Positions 34,844-43,854 of a stretch of DNA of 64,000 bases are shown one piece after another (the first letter of the stretch is position 1; each line of letters begins with the position of its first letter). The notes beneath the pieces were generated by a model. It saw only the letters and a list, made by a program, of their open reading frames with translations, had not been told where the DNA came from and searched no databases. The DNA comes from Roseateles_B sp051857535 (lineage in GTDB: Bacteria > Pseudomonadota > Gammaproteobacteria > Burkholderiales > Burkholderiaceae_C), in NCBI RefSeq assembly GCF_051857535.1, contig NZ_JBPZGY010000019.1, positions 14,740 through 78,739 on the forward strand, read 5' to 3'. A program made the translations under genes and the position numbers.

Positions 34844-35785
34844 ATGCGTCTGCGCCTGCCCGTCCTGATCCAGCCTTCGGCCCGTCGCGACTGGGTCACC
34901 CCGGAAGACGTCAATGTCAGCCCGGCCCTGCTGGGCCATGCCCTGGCGCGTCCGGCACAGAGAGCCTGGGCCATGGCGCTGGACCTGGCCCTGATCGGCA
35001 TGGCGTCCTCACTGGGCAACTGGCTGCTGCTGGGCAGCCTGGCGTTGGCGGCCTGGCTGCAGATCCGGCGGCGCGATGCACAGCGCCCCCCCTCCGGGTT
35101 CTGGTGGCTGCTGGTCGCCCTGTTGCTGGCGCTGGGCCTGAGTGGGCTCTGGCTGGATCTTCGCGAGTCCATGCGGGACTCCCCACGCACCAGCCGCCCG
35201 GCCCTTACCGAACCGGCCGAAGAGGCGGGCGATGAGGACGAAACGCGCAAGGACGCCGTCGCAGCCGCGCCCCCGACCAGTGCTTCCAGCGCCTCCAGTG
35301 CTGAAAGCCGCCGCATTGCCGAACTCGAAGCCCAGGTCAGACGCCTGCGCCGTTCCGAAGAGGCCGCCCGCGCCCACAGCGGGTTCCAGCCTCGGCAATG
35401 GCTGGACGAGGCCCTGGGCGAGGTGGGGCTGCGCTTCAGCCTGGCCATCGTCTACTTCACCCTACTGCCCGTGCTGTGGCCTGGCCAGACCGTCGGCAAG
35501 CGCCTCATGGGTCTGAAAATAGCCGAGCTCAGCGGCAAGCCCATGAGTCTGATGCGCAGTTTCAGCCGCTACGGCGGCTACCTGGCCAGCATGGGCACTG
35601 GTGGCATGGGCTTTGTCCAGCTGGTCTGGGACGCCAACCGCCAGGCCCTGCAGGACAAGGCTGCCCACACCGTAGTGCTGGACCTGCGCAGGAAGGACCG
35701 GCTGCCCATCACTGACGACGGCAACCCTGCCGCCCCCGCAGACACCCACATGCCGACCGACCCACGCATAGAGCCCGCCCCATGA
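34844..35785 (+). CDS. RDD-family membrane protein
   Basis: 313 aa. Two N-terminal helices (about 45-95) lead to a long acidic, Ser/Ala-rich and charged linker (about 110-185), unusual for this family. A C-terminal RDD core follows with helices and the marks GQTVGKRLMGLKI and WDANRQALQDKAAHTVVLDLR. RDD proteins are membrane proteins of mostly unknown function, some linked to ion transport. The ATGA overlap couples it to the next gene. Confidence 0.83.
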   Translation: MRLRLPVLIQPSARRDWVTPEDVNVSPALLGHALARPAQRAWAMALDLALIGMASSLGNWLLLGSLALAAWLQIRRRDAQRPPSGFWWLLVALLLALGLSGLWLDLRESMRDSPRTSRPALTEPAEEAGDEDETRKDAVAAAPPTSASSASSAESRRIAELEAQVRRLRRSEEAARAHSGFQPRQWLDEALGEVGLRFSLAIVYFTLLPVLWPGQTVGKRLMGLKIAELSGKPMSLMRSFSRYGGYLASMGTGGMGFVQLVWDANRQALQDKAAHTVVLDLRRKDRLPITDDGNPAAPADTHMPTDPRIEPAP

Positions 35786-36813
35786 GCCATCGATTGAATG
35801 CCCGCCTGCACCGCCTTGGCCTGCTGAGCCTGCTGACTGCCTGCCTGGGCGGGCTGCTGGGGGCCACGGGCGCCGTCGCCGACGAAGCGGCTGCGCCTCG
35901 GCGCTTCGAGTTCATCGCCCTGGGCGACATGCCCTACGGCCCCGCCGAGACCGCCTACCCCGTCTACCAGCAGCTGATCCGGCAGATCAATGCCCAGGCT
36001 CCCGCCTTCAGCCTGCACGTGGGCGACTTCAAGAGCGGGAGCAGCCCCTGCAGCGATCAGGAATTCGCCCACCAGCGCGATTTCTTCAACCAGTTCGACA
36101 GCGCCCTGGTCTACACCCCCGGCGACAACGAATGGACGGATTGCCACCGCCCTGCTGCAGGTGGCTATTCACCCCAGGAGCGCTTGGACATGCTGCGCGA
36201 CATGTTCTTCGGCGCCCCGCGCAGCCTGGGCCGTCAGCCCCTGGCCGTGCAGCGCCAGTCCGACCTGCAGCCGGCCCATGCCCGCTTCCGCGAGAACCTG
36301 CGCTTCGAGCGGGACGGCGTGCTCTTCCTGACCCTCAACGTGCCCGGCTCCAACAACGGCTTCGAACCCCGGGACCTCGCCGCCGTCCAGGAATTCCTTG
36401 CCCGCAGCGAGGCCAATCTGGCCTGGCTGCAGGCAGGCTTCGAGCGCGCGCGCAGCCAGGATGTGCGCGCCCTCGTGATCGCCATGCAGGCTGATCCCTT
36501 CCTGGGGGCCAACCAGTGGATGGACTTCCCCAGCCACAGCGGCTTCACCCGGCTCTTCGAACAGGGCTTGCTGCCCCTGGTTCAGGACTGGGGCCGCCCG
36601 GTGCTGCTGATCCATGGCGACAGCCACCGCTTCGTGATCGACCGCCCGTTCAAAGCCGTCAAGGAGCCGGGCAAGGGCCAGGTGCTGCGCAATCTGCTGC
36701 GTCTGCAGGTCTTTGGCGAGCAGGAAGTCCACGCGGTGCAGGTCAGTGTCGACCCCGCCAGCCCCGATCCCTTCGCCTTCAAGCCCCTGTTCAATCCCCT
36801 GTCACCGCATTGA
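35782..36813 (+). CDS. Secreted metallophosphoesterase family protein
   Basis: 343 aa with a signal peptide (LGLLSLLTACLGGLLGATGAVA). The calcineurin-like metal motifs are FIALGDMPYG (Asp), LHVGDFKSG (Gly-Asp), YTPGDNEW (Gly-Asp-Asn-Glu, the NHE-like block) and LLIHGDSHRF (His-Gly-Asp-x-His). It is exported, so its substrate is likely periplasmic. Coupled to the RDD gene by an ATGA overlap. Confidence 0.88.
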   Translation: MSHRLNARLHRLGLLSLLTACLGGLLGATGAVADEAAAPRRFEFIALGDMPYGPAETAYPVYQQLIRQINAQAPAFSLHVGDFKSGSSPCSDQEFAHQRDFFNQFDSALVYTPGDNEWTDCHRPAAGGYSPQERLDMLRDMFFGAPRSLGRQPLAVQRQSDLQPAHARFRENLRFERDGVLFLTLNVPGSNNGFEPRDLAAVQEFLARSEANLAWLQAGFERARSQDVRALVIAMQADPFLGANQWMDFPSHSGFTRLFEQGLLPLVQDWGRPVLLIHGDSHRFVIDRPFKAVKEPGKGQVLRNLLRLQVFGEQEVHAVQVSVDPASPDPFAFKPLFNPLSPH

Positions 36814-36969
36814 GCCTTGAGGGGCCGGGAGGACCGCCCCTGGTGGAGCCCCTGGATCAGGGGACAGCGGCCAGCTGTCGCCCAAAGAGCCTGCCCCTGC
36901 CATTTTCATGGAGCAAGCAGGCCCTCCAAGGGCGCATGACGCACCAGCCAGGTGCTTGATGTACGGTAA

Positions 36970-37141
36970 AAACCCCAAGTGCGTGCATGGGTTCCGGCCT
37001 CTACATTGGCGTCACTCGACGCGGACGCTGCTGTTGCAGTGCTCGCCTACGGGGGCTGAGGAGACAAAGAAGACGGGACCGCCACTACCGTGGCGCGTCA
37101 CTGTCACAATCCACGGGCACCACATCGGTGCCCGTTTTTAT
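36970..37141 (+). ncRNA. Candidate structured RNA or riboregulator ending in a terminator
   Basis: Local stems can be drawn in order: AACCC...GGGTT around 36970-36993, GCGTC-ACTC-GACGC near 37009-37022, CGCCAC-TACC-GTGGCG near 37080-37095, and then the strong terminator hairpin ACGGGCACC/GGTGCCCGT with T5. A purine-rich linker CTGAGGAGACAAAGAAGACGG separates the middle stems. The layout (stems, terminator, gene 42 bp later) fits either a stand-alone sRNA or an attenuated leader for the TSUP gene. It matches no RNA family I can name. Confidence 0.4.
37112..37141 (+). terminator. Rho-independent terminator upstream of the TSUP permease
   Basis: ACGGGCACC and GGTGCCCGT form a perfect 9-bp stem around ACATC, followed by TTTTT. 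It lies before, not after, a coding gene. Confidence 0.85.
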
Positions 37142-37182
37142 TGGTGCCCGCCCGGCCGCGCTGCTGGGCTGCGGCCCGCCTG

Positions 37183-37956
37183 ATGACTGCCTCCATGCTG
37201 GACCTCGTCACTGTCGCCCTGGCCTCCCTGCTTGCCGGATTCATCGATGCCGTCGTGGGTGGCGGAGGCCTCATCCTGGTCCCGGCCCTCTTCAGCGTCT
37301 ACCCGCAGGCCGCGCCAGCCACGCTCTTCGGCACGAACAAGGGCGCCGCCATCTGGGGCACCGCCTGGGCCACCAGGCAATACGCCGCCCGCGTCACCCT
37401 CCCCTGGCACGCCCTGCTGCCCGCGGCCTTGGCGGCACTGCTTGGCAGCTTCGGCGGAGCCTGGACGGTGACCCTGGTCAGCCCCGAAGGCCTGCGCAAG
37501 CTGCTGCCTCTGGTCCTGGGCGCCGTGCTGCTCTACACCCTGGCGAAGAAGGACCTGGGTCGCGAGCACGCCCCGCGCTTCAGCGGCCGCGCCGAGGTGC
37601 TGCTGGCCTGCCTGATCGGTGGGGTGATCGGTTTCTATGACGGCTTCTTCGGGCCGGGCACGGGCAGCTTTTTCGTCTTCCTCTTCGTCCGCCTGCTGGG
37701 TTTCGATTTCCTGCATGCCTCGGCCAGTGCCAAGCTGCTCAACACCGCCACCAATGCCGCCGCCCTGCTGCTGTTCACGATGAAGGGCCACCTCTGGTGG
37801 CATGTGGCGGCAGTGATGGCAGTCACCAACGTGATCGGCAGCCTGCTGGGCACCCGCATGGCCCTGGCCCGTGGCACGGGCTTTGTGCGGCGCATGTTCG
37901 TGGGGGTGGTGGGGGCGCTGATCCTCAAGACCAGCTACGACGCCTTCCTGCGCTGA
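37183..37956 (+). CDS. TSUP-family permease (sulfite exporter TauE/SafE-like)
   Basis: 257 aa from ATG 37183 (ATG 37195 also possible). About eight helices; the two-fold repeated signature is visible as FIDAVVGGGGLILVPAL and GVIGFYDGFFGPGTGSFFVF. TSUP proteins move sulfur-containing or organic anions. It may be controlled by the terminator-bearing leader just upstream. No Shine-Dalgarno is obvious. Confidence 0.9.
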   Translation: MTASMLDLVTVALASLLAGFIDAVVGGGGLILVPALFSVYPQAAPATLFGTNKGAAIWGTAWATRQYAARVTLPWHALLPAALAALLGSFGGAWTVTLVSPEGLRKLLPLVLGAVLLYTLAKKDLGREHAPRFSGRAEVLLACLIGGVIGFYDGFFGPGTGSFFVFLFVRLLGFDFLHASASAKLLNTATNAAALLLFTMKGHLWWHVAAVMAVTNVIGSLLGTRMALARGTGFVRRMFVGVVGALILKTSYDAFLR

Positions 37957-38151
37957 GCCCCCGCCTGCAGGAGGCGCAATCGTCTCCAGGCGTCACAAGA
38001 TTCCGCGACAGCCGCCCTGCGGCGCTACCATAGCCGGATCACGCCTCTCAGGACGGCCATGGCGACTGCCGGCCGCCCAGACCCCCGCGGGGGGCGGCGC
38101 GGGCCAGCCCCGCTCCTGGAGACGCTCTCATGCATCATGCAAGGCTGCCCC

Positions 38152-38973
38152 ATGTCCGTTGATCCTGAACTGCGCACGCTCGACATCGAAATCCCCACCC
38201 AACCCGAGGTGCTGGTCAAGCTGTCCCTGCTGATGGCCGCCGACGACATCGACCTCCTGGCCGTCTCCGCCCTGGTCGAGACCGACATGGCCCTGGCCGC
38301 CGCGGTGCTGAAGGCCGTCAATTCCTCGCTGTACGGCCTGCGCGGCCGGGTGCAGACAGTGCACCAGGCCCTGACCTACCTGGGCATGCGCGAGGTGGCC
38401 GCCATCACCTTCGAAATGGGCCTGCGCGCGGCCTTCCCGCCCGCCCCGGAACTGGATCCGGTCTGGTCACGGGCCTCGCAGCGCGGCCTGCTGATGGGCC
38501 GCATGGGCCAGATGCTGGGCGTGGACCCCTGGGCCGCGCACTCGGCCGGCCTGTTCGAGGAATGCGGCAAGGCCGTGCTCTACCGCCACGCCCCCGCCCA
38601 CTATCCCGCCATGCTGCGCGCCACGCAGGAAGACGCTGAGCTGGTCAAGCTGGAGCACACGGCCTTCGGCGTGAGCCATGACGCCCTGGGTGCCGCTCTG
38701 TGTGAAAGCTGGGGCCTGGCGCCTGCCTCGGTGGCCAGTGTGCGCAGCCATGTAGACGTCCAGACCACCCTGCTGATGCCCGATACGCTGCAGCGCCGCA
38801 GCGTCTGCGCGATCTCCGTGATCGCCTGGGCCCTGATGAACGCACCAGAGCGCCTGGACGAGATCGCCAAGGCCATCGCCCCCCAGGCCCAGCTGGACGA
38901 GACCCTGGTGCTGCGCGCGGCCCGGCGTGTCAGCGAGCAGCTCCTGGAAGCCCAGGCGCACGGCCGGGACTGA
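38152..38973 (+). CDS. HDOD-domain protein
   Basis: 273 aa, with the HDOD core from about residue 15 to 210: PTQPEVLVKLSLLM, DMALAAAVLKAVNSSLYGL, QTVHQALTYLGMREV and GLFEECGKAVLY. Such proteins are linked to signalling and c-di-GMP networks but lack the HD-GYP catalytic residues. ATG 38152 has AAGG 8 nt upstream; in-frame ATGs at 38137 and 38059 are less likely. Followed by its own terminator. Confidence 0.87.
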   Translation: MSVDPELRTLDIEIPTQPEVLVKLSLLMAADDIDLLAVSALVETDMALAAAVLKAVNSSLYGLRGRVQTVHQALTYLGMREVAAITFEMGLRAAFPPAPELDPVWSRASQRGLLMGRMGQMLGVDPWAAHSAGLFEECGKAVLYRHAPAHYPAMLRATQEDAELVKLEHTAFGVSHDALGAALCESWGLAPASVASVRSHVDVQTTLLMPDTLQRRSVCAISVIAWALMNAPERLDEIAKAIAPQAQLDETLVLRAARRVSEQLLEAQAHGRD

Positions 38974-38993
38974 GTGTCTGCGCAGAGCCAGGC

Positions 38994-39017
38994 AAGCCGG
39001 CGTCAGGCCGGCTTTTT
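38994..39017 (+). terminator. Terminator after the HDOD gene
   Basis: AAGCCGGC pairs with GCCGGCTT and is followed by a T-run (TTTTT when the last stem bases are counted), 20 bp after the stop. Confidence 0.82.
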
Positions 39018-39117
39018 CACGCCCGTCAATGGCAGCACCCGCCCCTCTTGGCCGGGCGGTGCATGAAGGGTGCAGCCGCGTCCCTGGCGGGCGGGGGAGC
39101 CTTGTTTCAAGAGGCCG

Positions 39118-40428
39118 TCAGGCGGCCAGGCTCAGGCGATCGCGCCCGGCGTGCTTGGCGATGTACAGGGCCTCGTCGGCCGCCTGCATCAGGGCCAGGG
39201 GGCTCAGATAGGGCTGGGTGGGGCTGTAGGCTGCCAGCCCTATGCTCACCGTCACCACCTCGTCCACCGGGCTGGCACCGTGCGGCAGGGACAGGCGCCG
39301 CCACTCCTCGCGCAGGCTCTCCAGCAGGTTCTGGGCCGAGCCGATGTCAAAGCCTGGCAACAGGGCGCCGAACTCCTCGCCGCCCAGCCGCGCGACCAGA
39401 TCGGTGTCGCGCTTGAACCGCTCGCCCAGCAGGCGGGCAAAGCGGCGCAGCACCTCGTCACCAGCGGCATGGCCATGCAGCTCGTTGTAGGCCTTGAGGT
39501 GATCCAGATCCAGCACGGCCAGAGCCAGGCGGGACTGCTGACGCTGAGCGCGCTTGAACTCGCGGCGCAGGGCGTCGTCGAACTCGCGGCGATTGGCCAG
39601 CCCGGTCAGGGTGTCGTGTCGCGCCAGTTGGGCCAGCTCTCGCTGCTTGAGGTCCAGGGCTGTCTGCGCCTCGTGCAGAGCTCGCGCCTGCTGCGCGACC
39701 TGGGCGCTGAGGTCCCGCATCTCGCGCTGCTTGCGCTGCAGCTGCTGGTCCACGCTCTGGTGGACACGCGCCATCGCACGGTTGATCTGGCGCAGTTCGG
39801 CCGGCGCGCGGGCCGGCTGCCCGTCATCGAACCAGCTGAACTCGCTGGGCGGACGGCTGGGGTCGAAACGTTCCATATCGGAGGCCATTCGGCGCAGCGG
39901 GCGCAGCAGCAGATGGTCGATCAGCAGGGCCGCGCCCAGGCCCAGCGCCAGAGCCAAGGCCAGCAGCTGCAGCAGCCAGTGTTGGATGGAAGGCTTGGCC
40001 AACTGCCCCCAGACGCTCAGCTCAGGCGCGACCACCCGGACCCGGCCCAGCTCGTCGCCCTCGCCCGGCAGCCGCAGCGCGAACTCGCTGTGCGGGCTGT
40101 CGGGCCCGGGCAGCGCATCCATCCCGCTGAGCAGTCGCAGGCCGTCACGGCCCCTGAGTTCGGCCGACTGCAGCTCGTGGCGGCTCACCATGGTCTCCAG
40201 CAGGCGCTGGGCGACATTCACCTGCTTGCTGGCCAGGGCTCGCGACAGGGGTTCGGCATACAGCAGCGGCAGCAGCTGCTGACTGCCCTCGGCCAGTTCC
40301 GCCTGCCCGCGCATCTCGCGCCGCAGGTGCCAGGTGCCCAGCACCAGGACCAGCGCCAGCCCCAGCATCAGCAGCCCCAGCAAGGTGCGGGACTTCAGCG
40401 ACAGGAGGAGAGCGGGCGAAGCATTCAT
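39118..40428 (-). CDS. Membrane diguanylate cyclase
   Basis: 436 aa. Two membrane helices (about residues 14-35 and 150-172) bracket a periplasmic sensor. A HAMP-like segment (LLLRPLRRMASDMERF) and a coiled coil follow, then GGDEF (about 275-436). GGEEF is intact, with a proper RxxD inhibitory site (RDTD) just before it, so feedback inhibition by c-di-GMP is expected, unlike the cyclase at 3.1-4.7 kb. The metal motif reads DLDHLKAYNE. Start ATG 40428 (MNASPALLLSL) is preferred over 40470. Confidence 0.92.
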   Translation of the reverse strand: MNASPALLLSLKSRTLLGLLMLGLALVLVLGTWHLRREMRGQAELAEGSQQLLPLLYAEPLSRALASKQVNVAQRLLETMVSRHELQSAELRGRDGLRLLSGMDALPGPDSPHSEFALRLPGEGDELGRVRVVAPELSVWGQLAKPSIQHWLLQLLALALALGLGAALLIDHLLLRPLRRMASDMERFDPSRPPSEFSWFDDGQPARAPAELRQINRAMARVHQSVDQQLQRKQREMRDLSAQVAQQARALHEAQTALDLKQRELAQLARHDTLTGLANRREFDDALRREFKRAQRQQSRLALAVLDLDHLKAYNELHGHAAGDEVLRRFARLLGERFKRDTDLVARLGGEEFGALLPGFDIGSAQNLLESLREEWRRLSLPHGASPVDEVVTVSIGLAAYSPTQPYLSPLALMQAADEALYIAKHAGRDRLSLAA

Positions 40429-40620
40429 GGCGGACTGCCGACATTGCAAACGTTGCCGGCCTGCCAGCATCTGCCGATTTCAGCGCCTCGCCCACCCGGG
40501 ATTGCCCGGAACTTTGTCGCCTGGACAGTGCTTGTGTCCCTCAAGGGCGGCACAAATTGGCAGGCCACTGGCTACAGTGCGTGCACAGGCCGGTCGGCAC
40601 CGGCTGCGAGGGAGAGTGTC

Positions 40621-41379
40621 ATGCCCGCTGGCTTCATGCGTCCGGCACGCTGGGTGTGCGCGCTGTGGCTGTGCGCGCTGTGGGTGTGCGCCCAGCCCGC
40701 GCTGGCCGATCCCGGCTACTACGTGCTGACGCCCTATGCCCAGGCCGGGCAATGGGGTGCCGAACTGCGCTACTGGACCGTCAAGCCCCGCAGGGGCGGG
40801 CCCGCCGTGCTGTGGCCCGAACTGGCCCTGTCCTATGGAGTCGGCGAGCGCTGGACCAGCACGCTGCTGGCGAGCTTCGAAGGCACGCGCAAGGAAGCCG
40901 TCCGACTGGCCACCTGGAACTGGATCAACCAGTTCCGCTTGGGTGATGGCGGTGGCGACTGGGACTTCGCCCTGCACACCCAAGCGATCCGCACCCAGGG
41001 CGAGGAGCACGGGCATGCGCTGGAGCTAGGCCTGGTCAGCCAGACGGAATGGCGCCTGGCCCGCCTGCAGGCCAATGTGATCCTGGAACATGGCTGGGGC
41101 GACCTGGCCCGCAGCGGCACCGAGCTGAAGTACCAGTGGCAAGTGAACTGGCCTCTGCGTCCCGGCTGGCGCGCGGGCCTGCAGGGCTTTGGCGAAGTGG
41201 GCAACTGGCGGGACTGGAAGCCGGCCGAGCGCCAGTCGCACCGGGCCGGCCCTTCGCTGCTGGGCAGTTGGCCCATGGGCGGGCACCAGGACCTGCAGCT
41301 GCAGGCGGCCTATCTGTTCGGCAAGGTCTATGGCCAGCAGGCAGGCATGTTCTCGGCGACCCTCAAGCTGCTCTTCTGA
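40621..41379 (+). CDS. Putative outer-membrane beta-barrel protein
   Basis: 252 aa with a signal peptide (WVCALWLCALWVCAQPALA). It then shows alternating-polarity strands ending in Phe (FSATLKLLF), typical of small outer-membrane barrels. Internal strands such as WGAELRYWTVKP and WDFALHTQAIRTQG fit a barrel of about 8-12 strands. Function unknown. The stop touches the pbpC stop with no gap. Confidence 0.75.
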   Translation: MPAGFMRPARWVCALWLCALWVCAQPALADPGYYVLTPYAQAGQWGAELRYWTVKPRRGGPAVLWPELALSYGVGERWTSTLLASFEGTRKEAVRLATWNWINQFRLGDGGGDWDFALHTQAIRTQGEEHGHALELGLVSQTEWRLARLQANVILEHGWGDLARSGTELKYQWQVNWPLRPGWRAGLQGFGEVGNWRDWKPAERQSHRAGPSLLGSWPMGGHQDLQLQAAYLFGKVYGQQAGMFSATLKLLF

Positions 41380-43797
41380 TCAGAGTCCCTGCACGGAGAA
41401 GCGCAGCCTGGCGTAGTGCCCCTGGGCGTCCAGCGCGGTGAGCTGCTGCTCGCCATTGCGCTGGGGCTGCAGCAGCACCGGCGCCCGGCGTGCTCGGCCA
41501 TCGGGCGCCTCCTGCCAGGCCAGCAACTGCCCGTCCAGCAGCCAAGCCACCGCCCCCTGCGCCCCCAGCACCTGCAGCGGCAGGCGGATGTGCTGCTGAC
41601 CTGGCGTGGGGCGCAGCACCGTCCCGGGCTCCAGGCCCACGATGCGCAGACGTGCACTGGGCCCGCCCTGGGCCTCGCCCTTGCAGCCGGCCTTCCAGGG
41701 CAGTTGCTCCAGGGGATGGCGCTGGGCATCCTCGATCCAGGGCTGCAGCAGCTGCGGCCAGCGCACAGCGGGCGCGCTGCGGGCCCCTTCCCCCGCACAG
41801 TCGCTGGAGACGCGCACGCGACCGCCCGCATCCACCAGCACGCTGAACTCCAGACCCTGGCCCGCGCCGCGCTCCGGCAGCGTGGGCGGCGCGGCGCCAT
41901 CCAGCAGCCAGGCCGTACGCTGCTGCAGGCACTGGTCCGACGGCGTGCTGCTGGTCAGGCGGCCCAGGGGCCAGCAGATGCGTGCCGCCTGCACGCTGGC
42001 GGGCTGGCGGCGAGGTGCGAGCTGCTGGGGCCCGATGGCAGCGGCCAGATCACGCAGCAACGGTGCCGCGCTGTTGGCGCCGAAGTGCCCCGGATTGGGC
42101 GTGCCGTCCGGGCGCCCCATCCAGACGCCCAGGGTGTAGCGGTCGGTCACGCCCAGGGCCCAGGCATCGCGGAAGCCGAAGCTGGTGCCCGTCTTCCAGG
42201 CGATGCGGGCCTCGGACTCGCGGAAGGGCGCGCCGGGCTGGCCGCCGTTCTCCAGGATCTCGCGGACGATGAAGGCCGCGCCTTCGCTCATCAGCCGCGT
42301 CTCGCGCAGGGGATCCTGGGCCTGCAGCCGCGGCTGCAGGGACTGGCCGCCGCGCGCCAGGGCCGTGTAGGCGCCCACCAGCTCCTCCAGGCGCGTGCTG
42401 CCGCCGCCCAGGATCAGGCTCAGGTTGGGCGCGGCGTTGGCCGGCATGCGCAGCCTCAGGCCCGCGCCGCGCAGCCGGGCAGCAAAGCGTTCGGGGCCGA
42501 TGCGCTCCAGCAGGTCCACCGCTGGCACGTTGAGCGATCGTTGCAAGGCTTCGGACAGGCTCACCGGCCCCGAGAAGTCCGCCTGGAAATTGCCGGGCGC
42601 ATAGCCGCCGAAGTTCTGCGGCGCATCGACCAGCAGGCTCTCGGAATGCACCAGGCCCTGGTCCAGGGCCATGGCGTAGAGGAAGGGCTTGAGCGTGGAT
42701 CCCGGCGAGCGCAGGCCTCGCACCATGTCCACATGGGCGGCGCGCTTCATGTCGCTGAAGTCGGCCGAGCCGGCATAGGCGCGCACCGCACCGTCACGGT
42801 TGTCCACGATCAGCGCCGCGATGGACACCTGCTCGGGCAGCGTATTGAGCCGGTCCATCAGCACCTGCTCCAGGCGCTGTTGCAGGCCCGCGTCCAGCAG
42901 CGAGGGCACCACGGTCTGCCCGGCCTTCAGGCCACGCTGGCGCAGGCGTTCGGCCAGCAGCGGCGCCAGAACGCGCGAGCGCAGGGGGGGAGCGAAGACT
43001 TTCTCCAGCTTGGCATCCTGCACCTGGGCGGAGCTCCAGGCGCCCTGGCTCGCGAGGCGATCCAGCACCTTGTCGCGCGCGGCCTGGGCCTGGGCAGGAT
43101 GGCGGTCGGGCCTCAGCCGCGAGGGGCTCTGGGGCAGGGCCGCCAGCAAGGCGGCCTCCGCATGGGACAGGTCACGCGCTGACTTTCCAAGGTAGGACTG
43201 TGCCGCCATCTCCACACCCTCCACCATGCCGCCCATCGGGGCTTCGTTGAGGTAGAGGGTCAGGATCTCCCGCTTGCTGAGGTGCCATTCCAGCTGCAGG
43301 GCGCGCAGCATCTGCCGCATCTTGGCGCCGAAGCTGCGGGTGGCGCAGGTCTGCAGATTGCGCTGACGATCGGCGCATTCGGGGTCCAGCAGGCGTGCCA
43401 CCTGCATGGTCAGCGTGGAGCCACCGGATACCACCTGCCCCGCGCGCATCCATTGCCAGGCCGCACGGGCCAGCGCCGCCGGGTTGATGCCCGGATGCCA
43501 CCAGAAGGCTCGGTCCTCATAGCGCAGCAGGGCCTCGACATACAGCGGCGAGACCTGCTCAAGCGTGACCCGGTGCCGCATGGCTCCGTCTGCGCCGGGC
43601 CAGTAGCGCAGCGGGGTGCCGTCCTCGGCCAGCACCACCACGGCCTCCAGCGGCCGCCGCGCCGGGCTGTCCGGCCAGGCCGCGGCAGGCAAGGGGAACA
43701 GCCGGTCCAGGCCCAGCAGGGCCAGCACCAGCACAGCCAACCCCCACCAGGCCCTGCGGCGCCGGGCCCAGCGCATCAAGCTCAGTCGCGCTGGCAT
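41380..43797 (-). CDS. pbpC: Penicillin-binding protein 1C
   Basis: Bifunctional peptidoglycan synthase of 805 aa. Membrane helix (about 17-32), GT51 transglycosylase domain with EDRAFWWHPGINPAALARA and GGSTLTMQVARLL, transpeptidase domain with SxxK (STLK, Ser367), SLN and KTGTS, and the C-terminal BiPBP domain (about 700-805). The alpha-2-macroglobulin gene lies 57 bp upstream on the same strand, the pairing seen for pbpC-yfhM in many bacteria. Confidence 0.95.
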   Translation of the reverse strand: MPARLSLMRWARRRRAWWGLAVLVLALLGLDRLFPLPAAAWPDSPARRPLEAVVVLAEDGTPLRYWPGADGAMRHRVTLEQVSPLYVEALLRYEDRAFWWHPGINPAALARAAWQWMRAGQVVSGGSTLTMQVARLLDPECADRQRNLQTCATRSFGAKMRQMLRALQLEWHLSKREILTLYLNEAPMGGMVEGVEMAAQSYLGKSARDLSHAEAALLAALPQSPSRLRPDRHPAQAQAARDKVLDRLASQGAWSSAQVQDAKLEKVFAPPLRSRVLAPLLAERLRQRGLKAGQTVVPSLLDAGLQQRLEQVLMDRLNTLPEQVSIAALIVDNRDGAVRAYAGSADFSDMKRAAHVDMVRGLRSPGSTLKPFLYAMALDQGLVHSESLLVDAPQNFGGYAPGNFQADFSGPVSLSEALQRSLNVPAVDLLERIGPERFAARLRGAGLRLRMPANAAPNLSLILGGGSTRLEELVGAYTALARGGQSLQPRLQAQDPLRETRLMSEGAAFIVREILENGGQPGAPFRESEARIAWKTGTSFGFRDAWALGVTDRYTLGVWMGRPDGTPNPGHFGANSAAPLLRDLAAAIGPQQLAPRRQPASVQAARICWPLGRLTSSTPSDQCLQQRTAWLLDGAAPPTLPERGAGQGLEFSVLVDAGGRVRVSSDCAGEGARSAPAVRWPQLLQPWIEDAQRHPLEQLPWKAGCKGEAQGGPSARLRIVGLEPGTVLRPTPGQQHIRLPLQVLGAQGAVAWLLDGQLLAWQEAPDGRARRAPVLLQPQRNGEQQLTALDAQGHYARLRFSVQGL

Positions 43798-43854
43798 GGT
43801 GCCTTCACCGACGTGAACTCAGCACGGGTCCCCGTGCGCTGCAAAGGCACGGCT

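Larger units (their letters stand above)
36814..37182. other. Noncoding region with hairpins between metallophosphoesterase and TSUP genes
   Basis: 369 bp. After the stop there are two stems: AGGGGC/GCCCCT and CCCCTG-GAT-CAGGGG (near 36840-36870). Then comes a less GC-rich part with several further stems (see the candidate RNA) and a terminator at 37112-37141. No convincing coding frame. Confidence 0.6.

Noticed and set aside
36957..37141. 6S RNA or a known riboswitch
   Set aside because: Stems and a terminator are present, but I could not match conserved sequence blocks of 6S, fluoride, guanidine or c-di-GMP RNAs.
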